Of a stretch of DNA of 32,442 nucleotides, positions 16,225-23,278 are shown piece by piece. The translations under genes were made by a program, and so were the position numbers. Within the stretch, counting starts at the first letter, position 1. Each line of letters starts with the position of its first letter. Under the pieces are notes generated by a model. The model searched no databases and was not told the DNA's origin. It saw only the letters and a list, made by a program, of their open reading frames with translations. Origin of the DNA: Cohnella sp. (GTDB lineage Bacteria; Bacillota; Bacilli; Paenibacillales; Paenibacillaceae); the NCBI GenBank assembly GCA_028287445.1, contig JAQBPQ010000278.1:1-32442 (forward strand), in the 5' to 3' direction.

Positions 16225-16253
16225 CACCCTAACCGCGTCCCCTCCATAGGATA
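16225..16253 (+). promoter_or_regulatory. Sigma-K promoter of yabG
   Basis: CACC (16225-16228), 16-bp spacer, CATAGGATA (16245-16253), an exact fit to mACm-N16-CATAnnnTA. The predicted start falls near 16259, leaving a leader of only about 15 bases with the ribosome-binding site at its 5' end. Confidence 0.65.
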
Positions 16254-16273
16254 GACGAAGAGGTGATTTACCC

Positions 16274-17146
16274 ATGAGGCAGGGGGACCTAGTCGTCCGT
16301 AAATCCTACGGCGGGGACATGTTGTTTCGCATTGCGACATTTGCCGGAAACGAGGCAGTACTTCGGGGTACAGATTACCGCTTGCTTGCCGACTCGCCTC
16401 TGGCTGATCTTCAAACGGTGCGAAATCCGGACGAGCTCGGCGGTACCCGGCAGGCCCGTATCCAGTCGAACGAGTCGCTTCGTCGTCTGCGGGAAGAGCG
16501 CAACCGGCAGACGGAGCGCGCGGGCGCCTTCCCGGAAACGTCTGATCGACGCCAGGCTTACTTCGAGATGCCGGGCAAAGTGCTCCATCTTGACGGTGAT
16601 GCCAATTACTTGAAAAAAAGCATGCAGGTCTACGGTCAGTTGAGTGTGCCGGCGGAAGGAATCCACTGTCATGAGTCCCAAATGCCTGAGCTGCTCATTC
16701 GGCTGCTGCCGCAAGTGCGGCCTGATATCGTCGTGATCACCGGGCATGACGGCGTGCTCAAGCAGCGAGACAATTTGCAGCATTTGGGGAACTATAAAAA
16801 CTCCCTCAATTTCGTGCATGCCGTGAATGTAGCCAGGGACTATGAACGGAACCGGGATTCATTGATCATCGTAGCGGGGGCGTGCCAGTCCCATTTTGAG
16901 GCTCTTCTTCAGGCGGGTTCCAACTTCGCGAGCTCCCCCGGAAGGATCATGATTCATGCGCTGGATCCCGTATACGTCGCGGTACGGTCGGCATTCACCC
17001 CATTCCGGGAAACGATTAATATGGCGGATGTCATCGGCCATACGATCAGCGGGATGCAGGGGGTTGGGGGGATCGAAACGATGGGCAGATACCGGATCGG
17101 AGTTCCGAATCTGAAAGAACCAGCGCAGAATGTGAACATTGTGTGA
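16274..17146 (+). CDS. yabG: YabG, sporulation-specific cysteine protease
   Basis: A 290-residue protein of the YabG family over its whole length. The N-terminal 60 residues form a small beta domain (GDLVVRKSYGGDMLFRI); the core has VITGHDG near 155, a conserved His-rich segment, and GACQSHFEALLQAGSNFASSP near 200-220 with Cys and His candidates for catalysis. In B. subtilis, YabG is made in the mother cell and trims coat proteins such as SafA and SpoIVA. ATG at 16274 has AGAGGTG 7 bases upstream. The sigma-K promoter fits mother-cell expression. Confidence 0.94.
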   Translation: MRQGDLVVRKSYGGDMLFRIATFAGNEAVLRGTDYRLLADSPLADLQTVRNPDELGGTRQARIQSNESLRRLREERNRQTERAGAFPETSDRRQAYFEMPGKVLHLDGDANYLKKSMQVYGQLSVPAEGIHCHESQMPELLIRLLPQVRPDIVVITGHDGVLKQRDNLQHLGNYKNSLNFVHAVNVARDYERNRDSLIIVAGACQSHFEALLQAGSNFASSPGRIMIHALDPVYVAVRSAFTPFRETINMADVIGHTISGMQGVGGIETMGRYRIGVPNLKEPAQNVNIV

Positions 17147-17198
17147 CGGTTCGTCGGGCTTCTTCCGAAAATCCCGGCAAAATCAAGGAAATTCACCG

Positions 17199-17228
17199 TT
17201 GACAACAATTTGGATCGGCTGATATAAT
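17199..17228 (+). promoter_or_regulatory. Upstream sigma-A promoter of veg
   Basis: TTGACA (17199-17204), 18-bp spacer, TATAAT (17223-17228): both hexamers exact. Confidence 0.85.
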
Positions 17229-17239
17229 AGTCTGCTCAT

Positions 17240-17268
17240 TTGACAAGACCCCTCTTTTTAGATATAAT
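17240..17268 (+). promoter_or_regulatory. Downstream sigma-A promoter of veg
   Basis: TTGACA (17240-17245), 17-bp spacer, TATAAT (17263-17268): an exact consensus promoter, 40 bp downstream of the first. Predicted start near 17275. Confidence 0.88.
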
Positions 17269-17295
17269 TTACAGGGAAAGAGGTGGTAGTGGATC

Positions 17296-17568
17296 ATGGC
17301 CAAAAACGCGCTTCTCGAAATCAAGCGAAGCCTGGAGCCTCACGTCGGTTCCAAAATCATGCTCCGCGCCAACGGTGGGCGACGTAAAACCATCGAACGC
17401 ACGGGCGTGTTGGAAGAAATCTACCCATCGGTTTTCATCGTCAAGCTGGACCAGGAGCAGCATGCGTTTAAGCGGGTTTCGTACAGCTATGCCGATATTC
17501 TCACTGAATCCGTTGAAGTCATGCTGTGCAACGAAGAAGGCCAGGTCCGCCTCAGTTACTCGCATTGA
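17296..17568 (+). CDS. veg: Veg protein
   Basis: A 90-residue protein of the Veg family (small beta-barrel, related to DUF1021). It opens [18 protein letters not shown] and contains [26 protein letters not shown], both strongly conserved. B. subtilis Veg is abundant in growth and stimulates biofilm genes by interfering with SinR; whether that applies here is open. ATG at 17296 follows AAAGAGGTGG. It has two consensus promoters and a terminator, so it is a highly expressed single-gene unit. Confidence 0.95.
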   Translation: MAKNALLEIKRSLEPHVGSKIMLRANGGRRKTIERTGVLEEIYPSVFIVKLDQEQHAFKRVSYSYADILTESVEVMLCNEEGQVRLSYSH

Positions 17569-17581
17569 CCCATTTATTGCG

Positions 17582-17625
17582 CGGGCAGTTTCGTACGCCG
17601 AAGGGCGGCGAGGCTGCCCGTTTTG
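17582..17625 (+). terminator. Terminator after veg
   Basis: CGGGCAGTTTCG (17582-17593) pairs with CGAGGCTGCCCG (17609-17620) with two G-T pairs, then TTTT. Confidence 0.78.
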
Positions 17626-17653
17626 CATGCCGGAAGCCTGCAGGGGCAATCTA
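17625..17653 (+). promoter_or_regulatory. Candidate sigma-G promoter for sspF
   Basis: GCATG (17625-17629), 17-bp spacer, CAATCTA (17647-17653), one mismatch to CATWMTA. It begins directly behind the T-run of the veg terminator. Forespore expression is known for this gene family. Confidence 0.45.
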
Positions 17654-17700
17654 AGACGGGAACGCCAATCATGCGTACCCCTCGAAGGGAGGCAAAGCGA

Positions 17701-17883
17701 TTGAGCCGAAGAAGAAGCGTCATGTCGGAGCAATTCAAGGCGGAGCTTGCCAAAGACCTCGGGTTTTATGATACCGTCCAGCGGGAAGGCTGGGGCGGCA
17801 TTCGAACCAAGGATGCCGGCAATTTGGTGAAGCGGGCGATCGAGCTGGCACAGCAATCCATGGTTCGGCCGCCGCAATCGTAA
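17701..17883 (+). CDS. sspF: SspF, alpha/beta-type small acid-soluble spore protein
   Basis: A 60-residue DNA-binding spore protein. The segment [19 protein letters not shown] (9-27) and the second conserved part [20 protein letters not shown] match B. subtilis SspF closely. Such proteins coat forespore DNA and protect it against UV and heat. The start is TTG at 17701, 8 bases after AAGGGAGG; the frame is open 26 codons upstream but that part overlaps promoter sequence and does not resemble the family. Its own terminator follows. Confidence 0.93.
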   Translation: MSRRRSVMSEQFKAELAKDLGFYDTVQREGWGGIRTKDAGNLVKRAIELAQQSMVRPPQS

Positions 17884-17911
17884 GCCGGCATTATCGCAGT
17901 ACCTTCAAGGC

Positions 17912-17956
17912 AAGAACGGGCTATTCCGCTCAGACGGGAGCCCGTTCTTCTTTTTG
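17912..17956 (+). terminator. Terminator after sspF
   Basis: Perfect 11-bp stem AAGAACGGGCT (17912-17922) / AGCCCGTTCTT (17939-17949), then C and five T. Confidence 0.9.
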
Positions 17957-17967
17957 ACCTTGGGGTT

Positions 17968-17976
17968 TGTTATAAT
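17968..17976 (+). promoter_or_regulatory. Extended -10 promoter for ispE
   Basis: TGTTATAAT is an exact extended -10 (TGnTATAAT). No -35 is found at normal spacing because the sspF terminator occupies that position. Predicted start near 17983, about 28 bases before ispE. Confidence 0.6.
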
Positions 17977-18010
17977 ATGTAAAGCTTTTTCCAGAAGTGG
18001 TGATGAGACG

Positions 18011-18865
18011 ATGAAGATATACGAAAAAGCACCGGCCAAAATCAATCTGCTTCTGGACGTCATTCGCAAGCGGGATGACGGCTATCACGAAGTGGAAATG
18101 ATTATGACCATGGTGGATCTGGCGGACCGGCTGGAGATGGAGGAACTTCCGCGCGATCAAATCGTGTTGACCAGCCAGGCCGGCTTCATCCCGCTGGATG
18201 AGAAGAATCTGGCATTCCAGGCTGCCCGGTTGATTAAAGAACGTTACAGCGTCTCTCGCGGCGTTTATTTCCATCTGGACAAACGGATACCGGTGGCGGC
18301 AGGTTTGGCGGGAGGAAGCAGCGATGCGGCGGCTGCGTTGCGGGGCTTGAACCGGTTGTGGCAGCTTGGTCTAACTTTGGAGGAACTGGAAGCGCTCGGC
18401 GCCGAGTTGGGATCCGACGTGCCGTTTTGTATCCGGGGAGGTACGGCGATTGCGCGCGGCCGCGGCGAAGTGCTGGAGAGTATTGCGCCTCCGCCACAGT
18501 GCTGGGTTGTTCTGGCCAAGCCTCCGATTAATGTGTCGACAGCCGACGTCTACGGTAAATTCAAGGCACATGAAGGGCAAAGCCATCCCTCGATTCCCGG
18601 TATGCTGGATGCCATTCGGAGACAGTCGTTCCAAGCCATGTGCGACGCGCTGGGTAACGTGCTGGAGACGGTGACGCTGCACAGCTACCCGGAAGTGCGG
18701 CAAATCAAAGAATGCATGGTGAAGCTCGGCGCAGATGGGGTTCTCATGTCCGGCAGCGGCCCGACCGTATTCGGTCTGGTGGCGAAGGAAACGAAGCTGG
18801 CGAGAATCTATAATGGGCTGCGCGGTTTCTGTAAAGAAGTTTATGTAGTGAGAATGCTTACATAA
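18011..18865 (+). CDS. ispE: IspE, 4-diphosphocytidyl-2-C-methyl-D-erythritol kinase
   Basis: A 284-residue GHMP kinase of the MEP isoprenoid pathway, phosphorylating CDP-ME with ATP. Catalytic Lys10 in [14 protein letters not shown] glycine motif [17 protein letters not shown] (94-110), Asp136 in LGSDVPFC, and the C-terminal [11 protein letters not shown] near 250. ATG at 18011 follows AGTGGTGATG; the frame is open 19 codons upstream through the promoter. An inverted repeat, GAGAATGC/GCATTCTC, spans its stop codon at about 18850-18874 without a T-run. Confidence 0.96.
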   Translation: MKIYEKAPAKINLLLDVIRKRDDGYHEVEMIMTMVDLADRLEMEELPRDQIVLTSQAGFIPLDEKNLAFQAARLIKERYSVSRGVYFHLDKRIPVAAGLAGGSSDAAAALRGLNRLWQLGLTLEELEALGAELGSDVPFCIRGGTAIARGRGEVLESIAPPPQCWVVLAKPPINVSTADVYGKFKAHEGQSHPSIPGMLDAIRRQSFQAMCDALGNVLETVTLHSYPEVRQIKECMVKLGADGVLMSGSGPTVFGLVAKETKLARIYNGLRGFCKEVYVVRMLT

Positions 18866-18885
18866 GGCATTCTCTGAGGAAATTG

Positions 18886-18914
18886 TTGCCGAGAACCGTA
18901 TAAAACGATATGAT
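18886..18914 (+). promoter_or_regulatory. Candidate sigma-A promoter for purR
   Basis: TTGCCG (18886-18891), 17-bp spacer, TATGAT (18909-18914). I could not find a PurBox (core CCGAAC) beside it, unlike the autoregulated B. subtilis gene. Confidence 0.5.
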
Positions 18915-18953
18915 GACGGTAAAATATTCGGATTTGGACGGGAGAGATAGGTT

Positions 18954-19787
18954 TTGAAGAAGCTGAAGCGCAGTGCGCGCCTCGTAGAAATGACCCATTA
19001 TCTGCTGACCCGTCCCCATGCTCTAATTTCCCTCACAGCATTTGCCGAAAGATACCAGTCCGCGAAGTCATCCATCAGCGAAGATTTGGCGATCATCAAG
19101 GAAGTGTTCGAGGATGAGGGGATCGGCGACTTGAATACTTTGGCCGGAGCCGCTGGCGGTGTCCGTTTTATCCCGAAATACCGGAAGGACCGGGCGCTAG
19201 AGAAGATGGCGGGCGTGTGCCGCGAACTGGAACAGCCCGAGAGACTGTTGCCCGGCGGGTATCTGTATATGACGGACTTGCTCGGCGAACCTCGTTTAAT
19301 GCAGGAAGTCGGGCGAATGTTCGCAAGCGCCTTCTTCGACCGGAACATCGACATCATCATGACGGTGGAGACGAAGGGGATTCCGCTCGCGTACGCCGCG
19401 GCACAATTTCTGAACTTGCCGGTCGTCGTCGTCCGGCGTGACCATAAAGTGACTGAAGGCTCGGCCGTCAGCATCAACTACGTGTCCGGCTCCACCAAGC
19501 GGATTCAGACGATGTCGCTGACCAGACGGGCACTGAAAGAAGAGTCGCGGGTCCTGATCATCGACGACTTCATGAAGGCGGGGGGAACGATTCAAGGAAT
19601 GGTCGATCTGCTGCATGAATTCCGGGCCGTTGTGGCCGGCGTCGGGGTATTCGTGGAATCCGGCGAGGTCGATAATGAAGAACGATTGCTGCACGATTAC
19701 ATTTCACTCGCCCGCCTGACGGAAGTAGATCTGAGAACCCGCCATATCACCGTACAACCCGGTAATTATTTCTATGACTCCAAATGA
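18954..19787 (+). CDS. purR: PurR, purine operon repressor
   Basis: A 277-residue Gram-positive PurR. Residues 1-73 form a winged helix (KRSARLVEMTHYLLTRPH start), and 74-277 a phosphoribosyltransferase-like domain whose PRPP loop VLIIDDFMKAGGT lies near 200-212. The family represses purine genes and is released by PRPP. The start is TTG at 18954, with GGGAGAGATAGG upstream; residue MKKLKRSARL aligns with the family start. ridA follows after 16 bases as in Bacillus. PRPP, its ligand, is made by prs in this same window. Confidence 0.95.
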   Translation: MKKLKRSARLVEMTHYLLTRPHALISLTAFAERYQSAKSSISEDLAIIKEVFEDEGIGDLNTLAGAAGGVRFIPKYRKDRALEKMAGVCRELEQPERLLPGGYLYMTDLLGEPRLMQEVGRMFASAFFDRNIDIIMTVETKGIPLAYAAAQFLNLPVVVVRRDHKVTEGSAVSINYVSGSTKRIQTMSLTRRALKEESRVLIIDDFMKAGGTIQGMVDLLHEFRAVVAGVGVFVESGEVDNEERLLHDYISLARLTEVDLRTRHITVQPGNYFYDSK

Positions 19788-19803
19788 TACGGGAGGTGCC
19801 GAC

Positions 19804-20202
19804 ATGACGCTCAAAATCGTTTCTACATCCTCAGCCCCTGCTGCCATCGGCCCATATGCACAAGCAGTGCGATTCGGCAATTTGCTGTTTACATCCGGCC
19901 AAATCCCGTTGACTGCTGCAGGTGATCTGGTATCCGGAGGCATATCGGAGCAAACGCACCAGGTATTCGCCAACCTGAAGGCTGTGCTTGCTGCAGAAGG
20001 AGCCACCCTGCGGGATGTGGTGAAGACAACTGTCTTTTTGAAGGATATGAATCACTTCGTGGAATTCAATTCGGTCTACGCTTTCCATTTTGAAGACCAT
20101 ACTCCGGCACGTTCGACCGTGGAAGTCGCCCGGTTGCCGAGGGAGGTTTTTGTCGAAATCGAACTTGTGGCGGCGATATCTGTCGAAACTGGCAGGAATT
20201 AA
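19804..20202 (+). CDS. ridA: RidA family reactive-intermediate deaminase (YabJ)
   Basis: A 132-residue RidA/YjgF protein that hydrolyses reactive enamines and imines from PLP enzymes; B. subtilis YabJ was first tied to purine control beside purR. Conserved parts: AIGPYAQAVRFGNLLFTSGQ near 14-33 and ARSTVEVARLP near 102-112, with the active-site Arg. ATG at 19804 has GGGAGGTG 5 bases upstream; an ATG ten codons earlier overlaps purR. It probably shares the purR transcript. Its last 20 codons contain two exact TGTCGAA strings (20151, 20181). Confidence 0.94.
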   Translation: MTLKIVSTSSAPAAIGPYAQAVRFGNLLFTSGQIPLTAAGDLVSGGISEQTHQVFANLKAVLAAEGATLRDVVKTTVFLKDMNHFVEFNSVYAFHFEDHTPARSTVEVARLPREVFVEIELVAAISVETGRN

Positions 20203-20237
20203 AAATATATTTATAGTTTTCAAGCGTATTTACCAGT
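20193..20237 (+). promoter_or_regulatory. AT-rich block upstream of spoVG, possible AbrB site
   Basis: A stretch of about 40 bases, mostly A and T (AAAAATATATTTATAG core), stands out against the GC-rich surroundings and lies just upstream of the sigma-H promoter. B. subtilis spoVG has an AT-rich upstream box bound by AbrB at the same place. Confidence 0.5.
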
Positions 20238-20244
20238 TTAAAGA

Positions 20245-20271
20245 AGGATTTGACGTGCTTTTGTGGAATAT
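20245..20271 (+). promoter_or_regulatory. Sigma-H promoter of spoVG
   Basis: AGGATTT (20245-20251) and GTGGAATAT (20263-20271) at 11-bp spacing fit RnAGGAWWW-n11/12-RnnGAATWW exactly. spoVG is the classic sigma-H gene. Confidence 0.82.
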
Positions 20272-20310
20272 TACACCAAGTCTTCTGAGAGACAAAGGTG
20301 GTGAACACAA

Positions 20311-20595
20311 GTGCAAATTACAGATGTAAGACTGCGCCGCGTCAATTCGGAGGGTCGCATGAAAGCGATTGCTTCGATAACCATTGATAACGAGTTCGTC
20401 GTTCATGACATTCGCGTGATCGACGGGAACAATGGAATGTTCGTGGCCATGCCCAGCAAACGGACTCCGGATGGGGAATTCCGTGACATCGCCCACCCCA
20501 TCTCTTCCGGTACACGCGAGAAAATTCAGGCAGCCGTTCTGGCCGAATACGAGCGTGCCGCTCAAGATGAAGAAGTTATGGTCGAAGGGGCATAA
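20311..20595 (+). CDS. spoVG: SpoVG, RNA-binding regulator
   Basis: A 94-residue protein that matches SpoVG throughout ([43 protein letters not shown]). In Bacillus it affects septation and cortex formation; in Listeria and Staphylococcus the family acts as a global RNA/DNA-binding regulator. The start is GTG at 20311, 7 bases after AAAGGTGGTG. It has a sigma-H promoter, AT-rich upstream block and terminator, so it is a separate unit between ridA and glmU. Confidence 0.97.
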   Translation: MQITDVRLRRVNSEGRMKAIASITIDNEFVVHDIRVIDGNNGMFVAMPSKRTPDGEFRDIAHPISSGTREKIQAAVLAEYERAAQDEEVMVEGA

Positions 20596-20610
20596 TAGGT
20601 TTCAGCAGGA

Positions 20611-20641
20611 AGAGGGCCTAGTCGGGCTCTCTTTTCATTTT
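20611..20641 (+). terminator. Terminator after spoVG
   Basis: AGAGGGCC (20611-20618) pairs with GGCTCTCT (20625-20632) with one G-T pair, followed by TTTCATTTT. Confidence 0.75.
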
Positions 20642-20660
20642 AATAAGAATAAGCTATGAT
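20632..20660 (+). promoter_or_regulatory. Possible sigma-A promoter for glmU
   Basis: TTTTCA (20632-20637), 17-bp spacer, TATGAT (20655-20660). The -35 lies within the spoVG terminator tail. Confidence 0.42.
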
Positions 20661-20705
20661 TTTGTAGAGATTGAACACCTGAGGAACGGAAGGCAGGGCG
20701 AATCG

Positions 20706-22115
20706 ATGAAGAATATGGCGATTGTGCTTGCGGCCGGACAGGGCAAGCGGATGAAATCGAAACAATATAAAGTGCTTCACCCGGTATGCGGGATACCAAT
20801 GGTCAGCCACGTGGTTGACGCCGTTCGTCTGGCTGCTTGCGAGCGTGTGGTGGTCGTTGTCGGGCACGGAGCTGAGGCCGTACAAGCGACACTGGGTGAT
20901 TCGGCGGAATATACGATTCAGGCGGAACAACTGGGAACGGCGCATGCCGTGCTCCAAGCCAAGCATCTGCTGGCGGCGGAAGAAGGCATCACAGTTGTGA
21001 TCGCGGGAGATACGCCTCTTGTGTCTTCAGACACGTTGCAGGCTCTTATTGCGCTTCATCAGCGGGAAGGAGCGTCGGCAACCGTTTTAACGGCGACCAT
21101 GCCGGATCCGACCGGGTATGGGCGGGTCGTTCGGGGAGCGGACGGCGCTGTGCTTCGCGTCGTTGAGCATAAAGACTGCACACCCGACGATGCGGCGATT
21201 ACCGAGATTAACACCGCGACCTATTGTTTTGACAATCGCAAGCTGTTCGAAGCGCTTGGTCATGTAACCAACGACAATGCGCAGGGCGAATACTACCTCC
21301 CCGACGTCATTGGCATCCTACAGCGGCAGGGCGACCTGGTTTCGGCGTACCAACTCGCCGATCCCGCGGAAGCGACAGGCGTGAATGACCGGATGGCCCT
21401 CGGCGAAGCCGAACGGCTCATGCGGCGCCGCATTAATGCCGCGCACCAGGCGAACGGCGTGACGCTTATCGATGCGGAGAATACGTATATTGAAACGGGT
21501 GTCACCATCGGCTCGGATACGGTAGTTTATCCGGGCACGATATTGCGTGGGCGAACCTCAATCGGTTCCGATTGCATCATCGGCCCTTCGGCGGATCTGA
21601 CGGATACCATTGTCGGGTCCGGTTCGACGATTCGCCAATCCGTGTGTGATGGAGCGGAGCTCAGCGATGAGTGCAACGTGGGTCCGTTTGCTTATTTGCG
21701 TCCGGGGACCAAGCTAGGCAGACATGTGAAAGTCGGCGATTTCGTAGAACTCAAAAATGCCTCGGTCGGCGACAACAGCAAGGTTCCGCACCTGAGCTAC
21801 ATCGGTGACGCCATCGTTGGATCGGGCGTCAACGTCGGATGCGGTGTGATTACCGCTAATTATGACGGGTATAATAAATTTGTGACGGAAATCGGAAATA
21901 ATGTGTTCGTCGGCAGCAACGTGAACTTGATCGCACCGGTCAAAATCGGCAGCGGCGCTTTTATCGTGGCCGGCTCTACCATTACACACAACGTGGATGA
22001 GAACGCACTGGCGATTGCCAGGGTTCGTCAGGAGAACAAAGCGGGGTACGCGGACAAAATCCGGGCTCGGGCCCGCAGTAAGAAAGAAAAAAATCCAGAT
22101 AACACCAAGTCGTAA
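20706..22115 (+). CDS. glmU: GlmU, bifunctional UDP-GlcNAc synthase
   Basis: A 469-residue two-domain enzyme. The N-terminal uridyltransferase has LAAGQGKRMKSKQYKVLHPV (7-26), GTAHAVLQA near 79 and the metal-binding GDTPL near 101. From about 252 a left-handed beta-helix of hexapeptide repeats forms the acetyltransferase, with the LRPGTKLG and YIGDAIVGSGVNVGCG segments. It makes UDP-N-acetylglucosamine for peptidoglycan and teichoic acid. ATG at 20706 follows GGAAGG and AGGGCG. The C-terminus ends in a basic tail. prs follows, as in Bacillus. Confidence 0.97.
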   Translation: MKNMAIVLAAGQGKRMKSKQYKVLHPVCGIPMVSHVVDAVRLAACERVVVVVGHGAEAVQATLGDSAEYTIQAEQLGTAHAVLQAKHLLAAEEGITVVIAGDTPLVSSDTLQALIALHQREGASATVLTATMPDPTGYGRVVRGADGAVLRVVEHKDCTPDDAAITEINTATYCFDNRKLFEALGHVTNDNAQGEYYLPDVIGILQRQGDLVSAYQLADPAEATGVNDRMALGEAERLMRRRINAAHQANGVTLIDAENTYIETGVTIGSDTVVYPGTILRGRTSIGSDCIIGPSADLTDTIVGSGSTIRQSVCDGAELSDECNVGPFAYLRPGTKLGRHVKVGDFVELKNASVGDNSKVPHLSYIGDAIVGSGVNVGCGVITANYDGYNKFVTEIGNNVFVGSNVNLIAPVKIGSGAFIVAGSTITHNVDENALAIARVRQENKAGYADKIRARARSKKEKNPDNTKS

Positions 22116-22166
22116 AATACGGGTCGGAGAGCGTCCGCTCGAGCGACGGAAGGCGGGTATTTTACG
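22111..22166 (+). promoter_or_regulatory. Hairpin bridging glmU stop and prs start
   Basis: Perfect 10-bp arms CGTAAAATAC (22111-22120) and GTATTTTACG (22157-22166). The left arm covers the glmU stop codon, and the right arm abuts the prs ATG; the prs ribosome-binding site AAGGCGGG lies at the right edge of the loop. Inner pairing GAGCG/CGCTC is possible. No T-run, so not a terminator. Confidence 0.55.
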
Positions 22167-23123
22167 ATGGCTTATCACGACGGCACTTTAAAACTTTTTT
22201 CCGGCAGCTCCAATCCCGAGCTCGCACAAGCGATTGCCGGCCATATCGGAGTTGAACTGGGATCGGCGTCTACCAGCCGGTTCAGCGACGGTGAAATCCA
22301 TATCCAGTTGGATGAAAGTGTCCGTGGAGCCAATGTATTTCTCGTACAGTCTACCAGCGCGCCGGTAAACGAACATTTGATGGAACTTCTGGTTATGGTG
22401 GACGCTCTCAAACGGGCTTCCGCCAAAACGATTAACGTGGTGATGCCCTATTATGGTTATGCCAGGCAGGACCGAAAAGCGCGTTCGCGCGATCCGATTA
22501 CGGCGAAGCTGGTCGCCAACCTGATTGAAACCGCGGGAGCGCATCGCGTCATCGCGATGGATTTGCATGCGATGCAAATCCAGGGCTTCTTTGACATACC
22601 GGTAGACCATTTGCTGGGCGTTCCGATTTTGGGCGATTATTTTTTTCAGAAAGATTTGGAAAAGCCGGTCGTCGTGTCGCCCGATCATGGGGGCGTGGTA
22701 CGTGCAAGAAGATTGGCGGATACTCTGCAGGCGCCGCTGGCCATCATCGATAAGAGACGGCCGGAGCCGAACGTGGTCGAAGTGATGAATATCATCGGCG
22801 ATGTGTCGGGCAGGACGGTCATTCTGGTTGACGACATAATCGATACCGCAGGAACAATCGCTCTCGCCGCGAGTGCTTTGAAGGAAGCGGGAGCCAAGGA
22901 GCTCTACGCTTGCTGCACACATCCTGTAATGTCGGGGCCTGCGATGGAGCGGCTGGAAGCTTCGCACCTCAAGGAAATCGTGGTGACCGATACCATTCCT
23001 CTCCGGGATTTCCGCGGATGCTCGAAAATTCGCGTTCTCTCGGTCGCGCCGTTAATCGGCGAAGCGATCACGCGGATCCACGAGCAGAAGTCGATCAGCA
23101 AGCTGTTCGAGCCGCACGTATAA
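22167..23123 (+). CDS. prs: Ribose-phosphate pyrophosphokinase
   Basis: A 318-residue PRPP synthetase making PRPP from ribose 5-phosphate and ATP, for purine, pyrimidine, His and Trp synthesis. ATP-binding [20 protein letters not shown] near 93-112, the [11 protein letters not shown] flexible loop near 171, and the PRPP-binding [10 protein letters not shown] near 219-228. ATG at 22167 lies right after a hairpin; AAGGCGGG is about 9 bases upstream. The last ten codons (ISKLFEPHV and stop) are repeated downstream in tandem, see the repeat entry. Confidence 0.97.
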   Translation: MAYHDGTLKLFSGSSNPELAQAIAGHIGVELGSASTSRFSDGEIHIQLDESVRGANVFLVQSTSAPVNEHLMELLVMVDALKRASAKTINVVMPYYGYARQDRKARSRDPITAKLVANLIETAGAHRVIAMDLHAMQIQGFFDIPVDHLLGVPILGDYFFQKDLEKPVVVSPDHGGVVRARRLADTLQAPLAIIDKRRPEPNVVEVMNIIGDVSGRTVILVDDIIDTAGTIALAASALKEAGAKELYACCTHPVMSGPAMERLEASHLKEIVVTDTIPLRDFRGCSKIRVLSVAPLIGEAITRIHEQKSISKLFEPHV

Positions 23124-23208
23124 CCGTGTGATCGAATCAGCAAGCTGTTCGAGCCGCACGTATAACCGTGTGATCGAATCATCAGGCTGTTGGAGACGAA
23201 TGTTTAAC
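23094..23208 (+). repeat. 42-bp tandem triplication of the prs 3' end
   Basis: Copy 1 (23094-23135) starts inside prs and includes its stop; copy 2 (23136-23177) is identical over all 42 bases; copy 3 (from 23178) matches 24 of the first 31 bases and still reads as nine codons plus TAA. Because 42 is a multiple of three, all copies stay in one frame. Copies 2 and 3 lie behind the first stop and are not translated as part of prs. Confidence 0.93.
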
Positions 23209-23227
23209 GATCTCGGCTAGGGGGTAA
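23202..23227 (+). promoter_or_regulatory. Sigma-B-like promoter of ctc
   Basis: GTTTAA (23202-23207), 14-bp spacer, GGGTAA (23222-23227) resembles GTTTaa-N12-15-GGGwAw. B. subtilis ctc is a classic sigma-B gene. Whether this organism has sigma-B cannot be seen here. The GTTTAA lies in the decayed third prs repeat, where the intact copies read GTATAA. Confidence 0.5.
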
Positions 23228-23278
23228 TATAAGGGACATCCGGGTTCATACACTCGCCGCAATTGGAGGTATCTTCCT

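Noticed and set aside
18850-18874. Hairpin at the ispE stop as terminator
   Set aside because: Eight-bp stem but no T-run; not listed as a terminator.
22188-22967. 259-codon open frame on the minus strand
   Set aside because: Fully antisense to prs, with no supporting signals.
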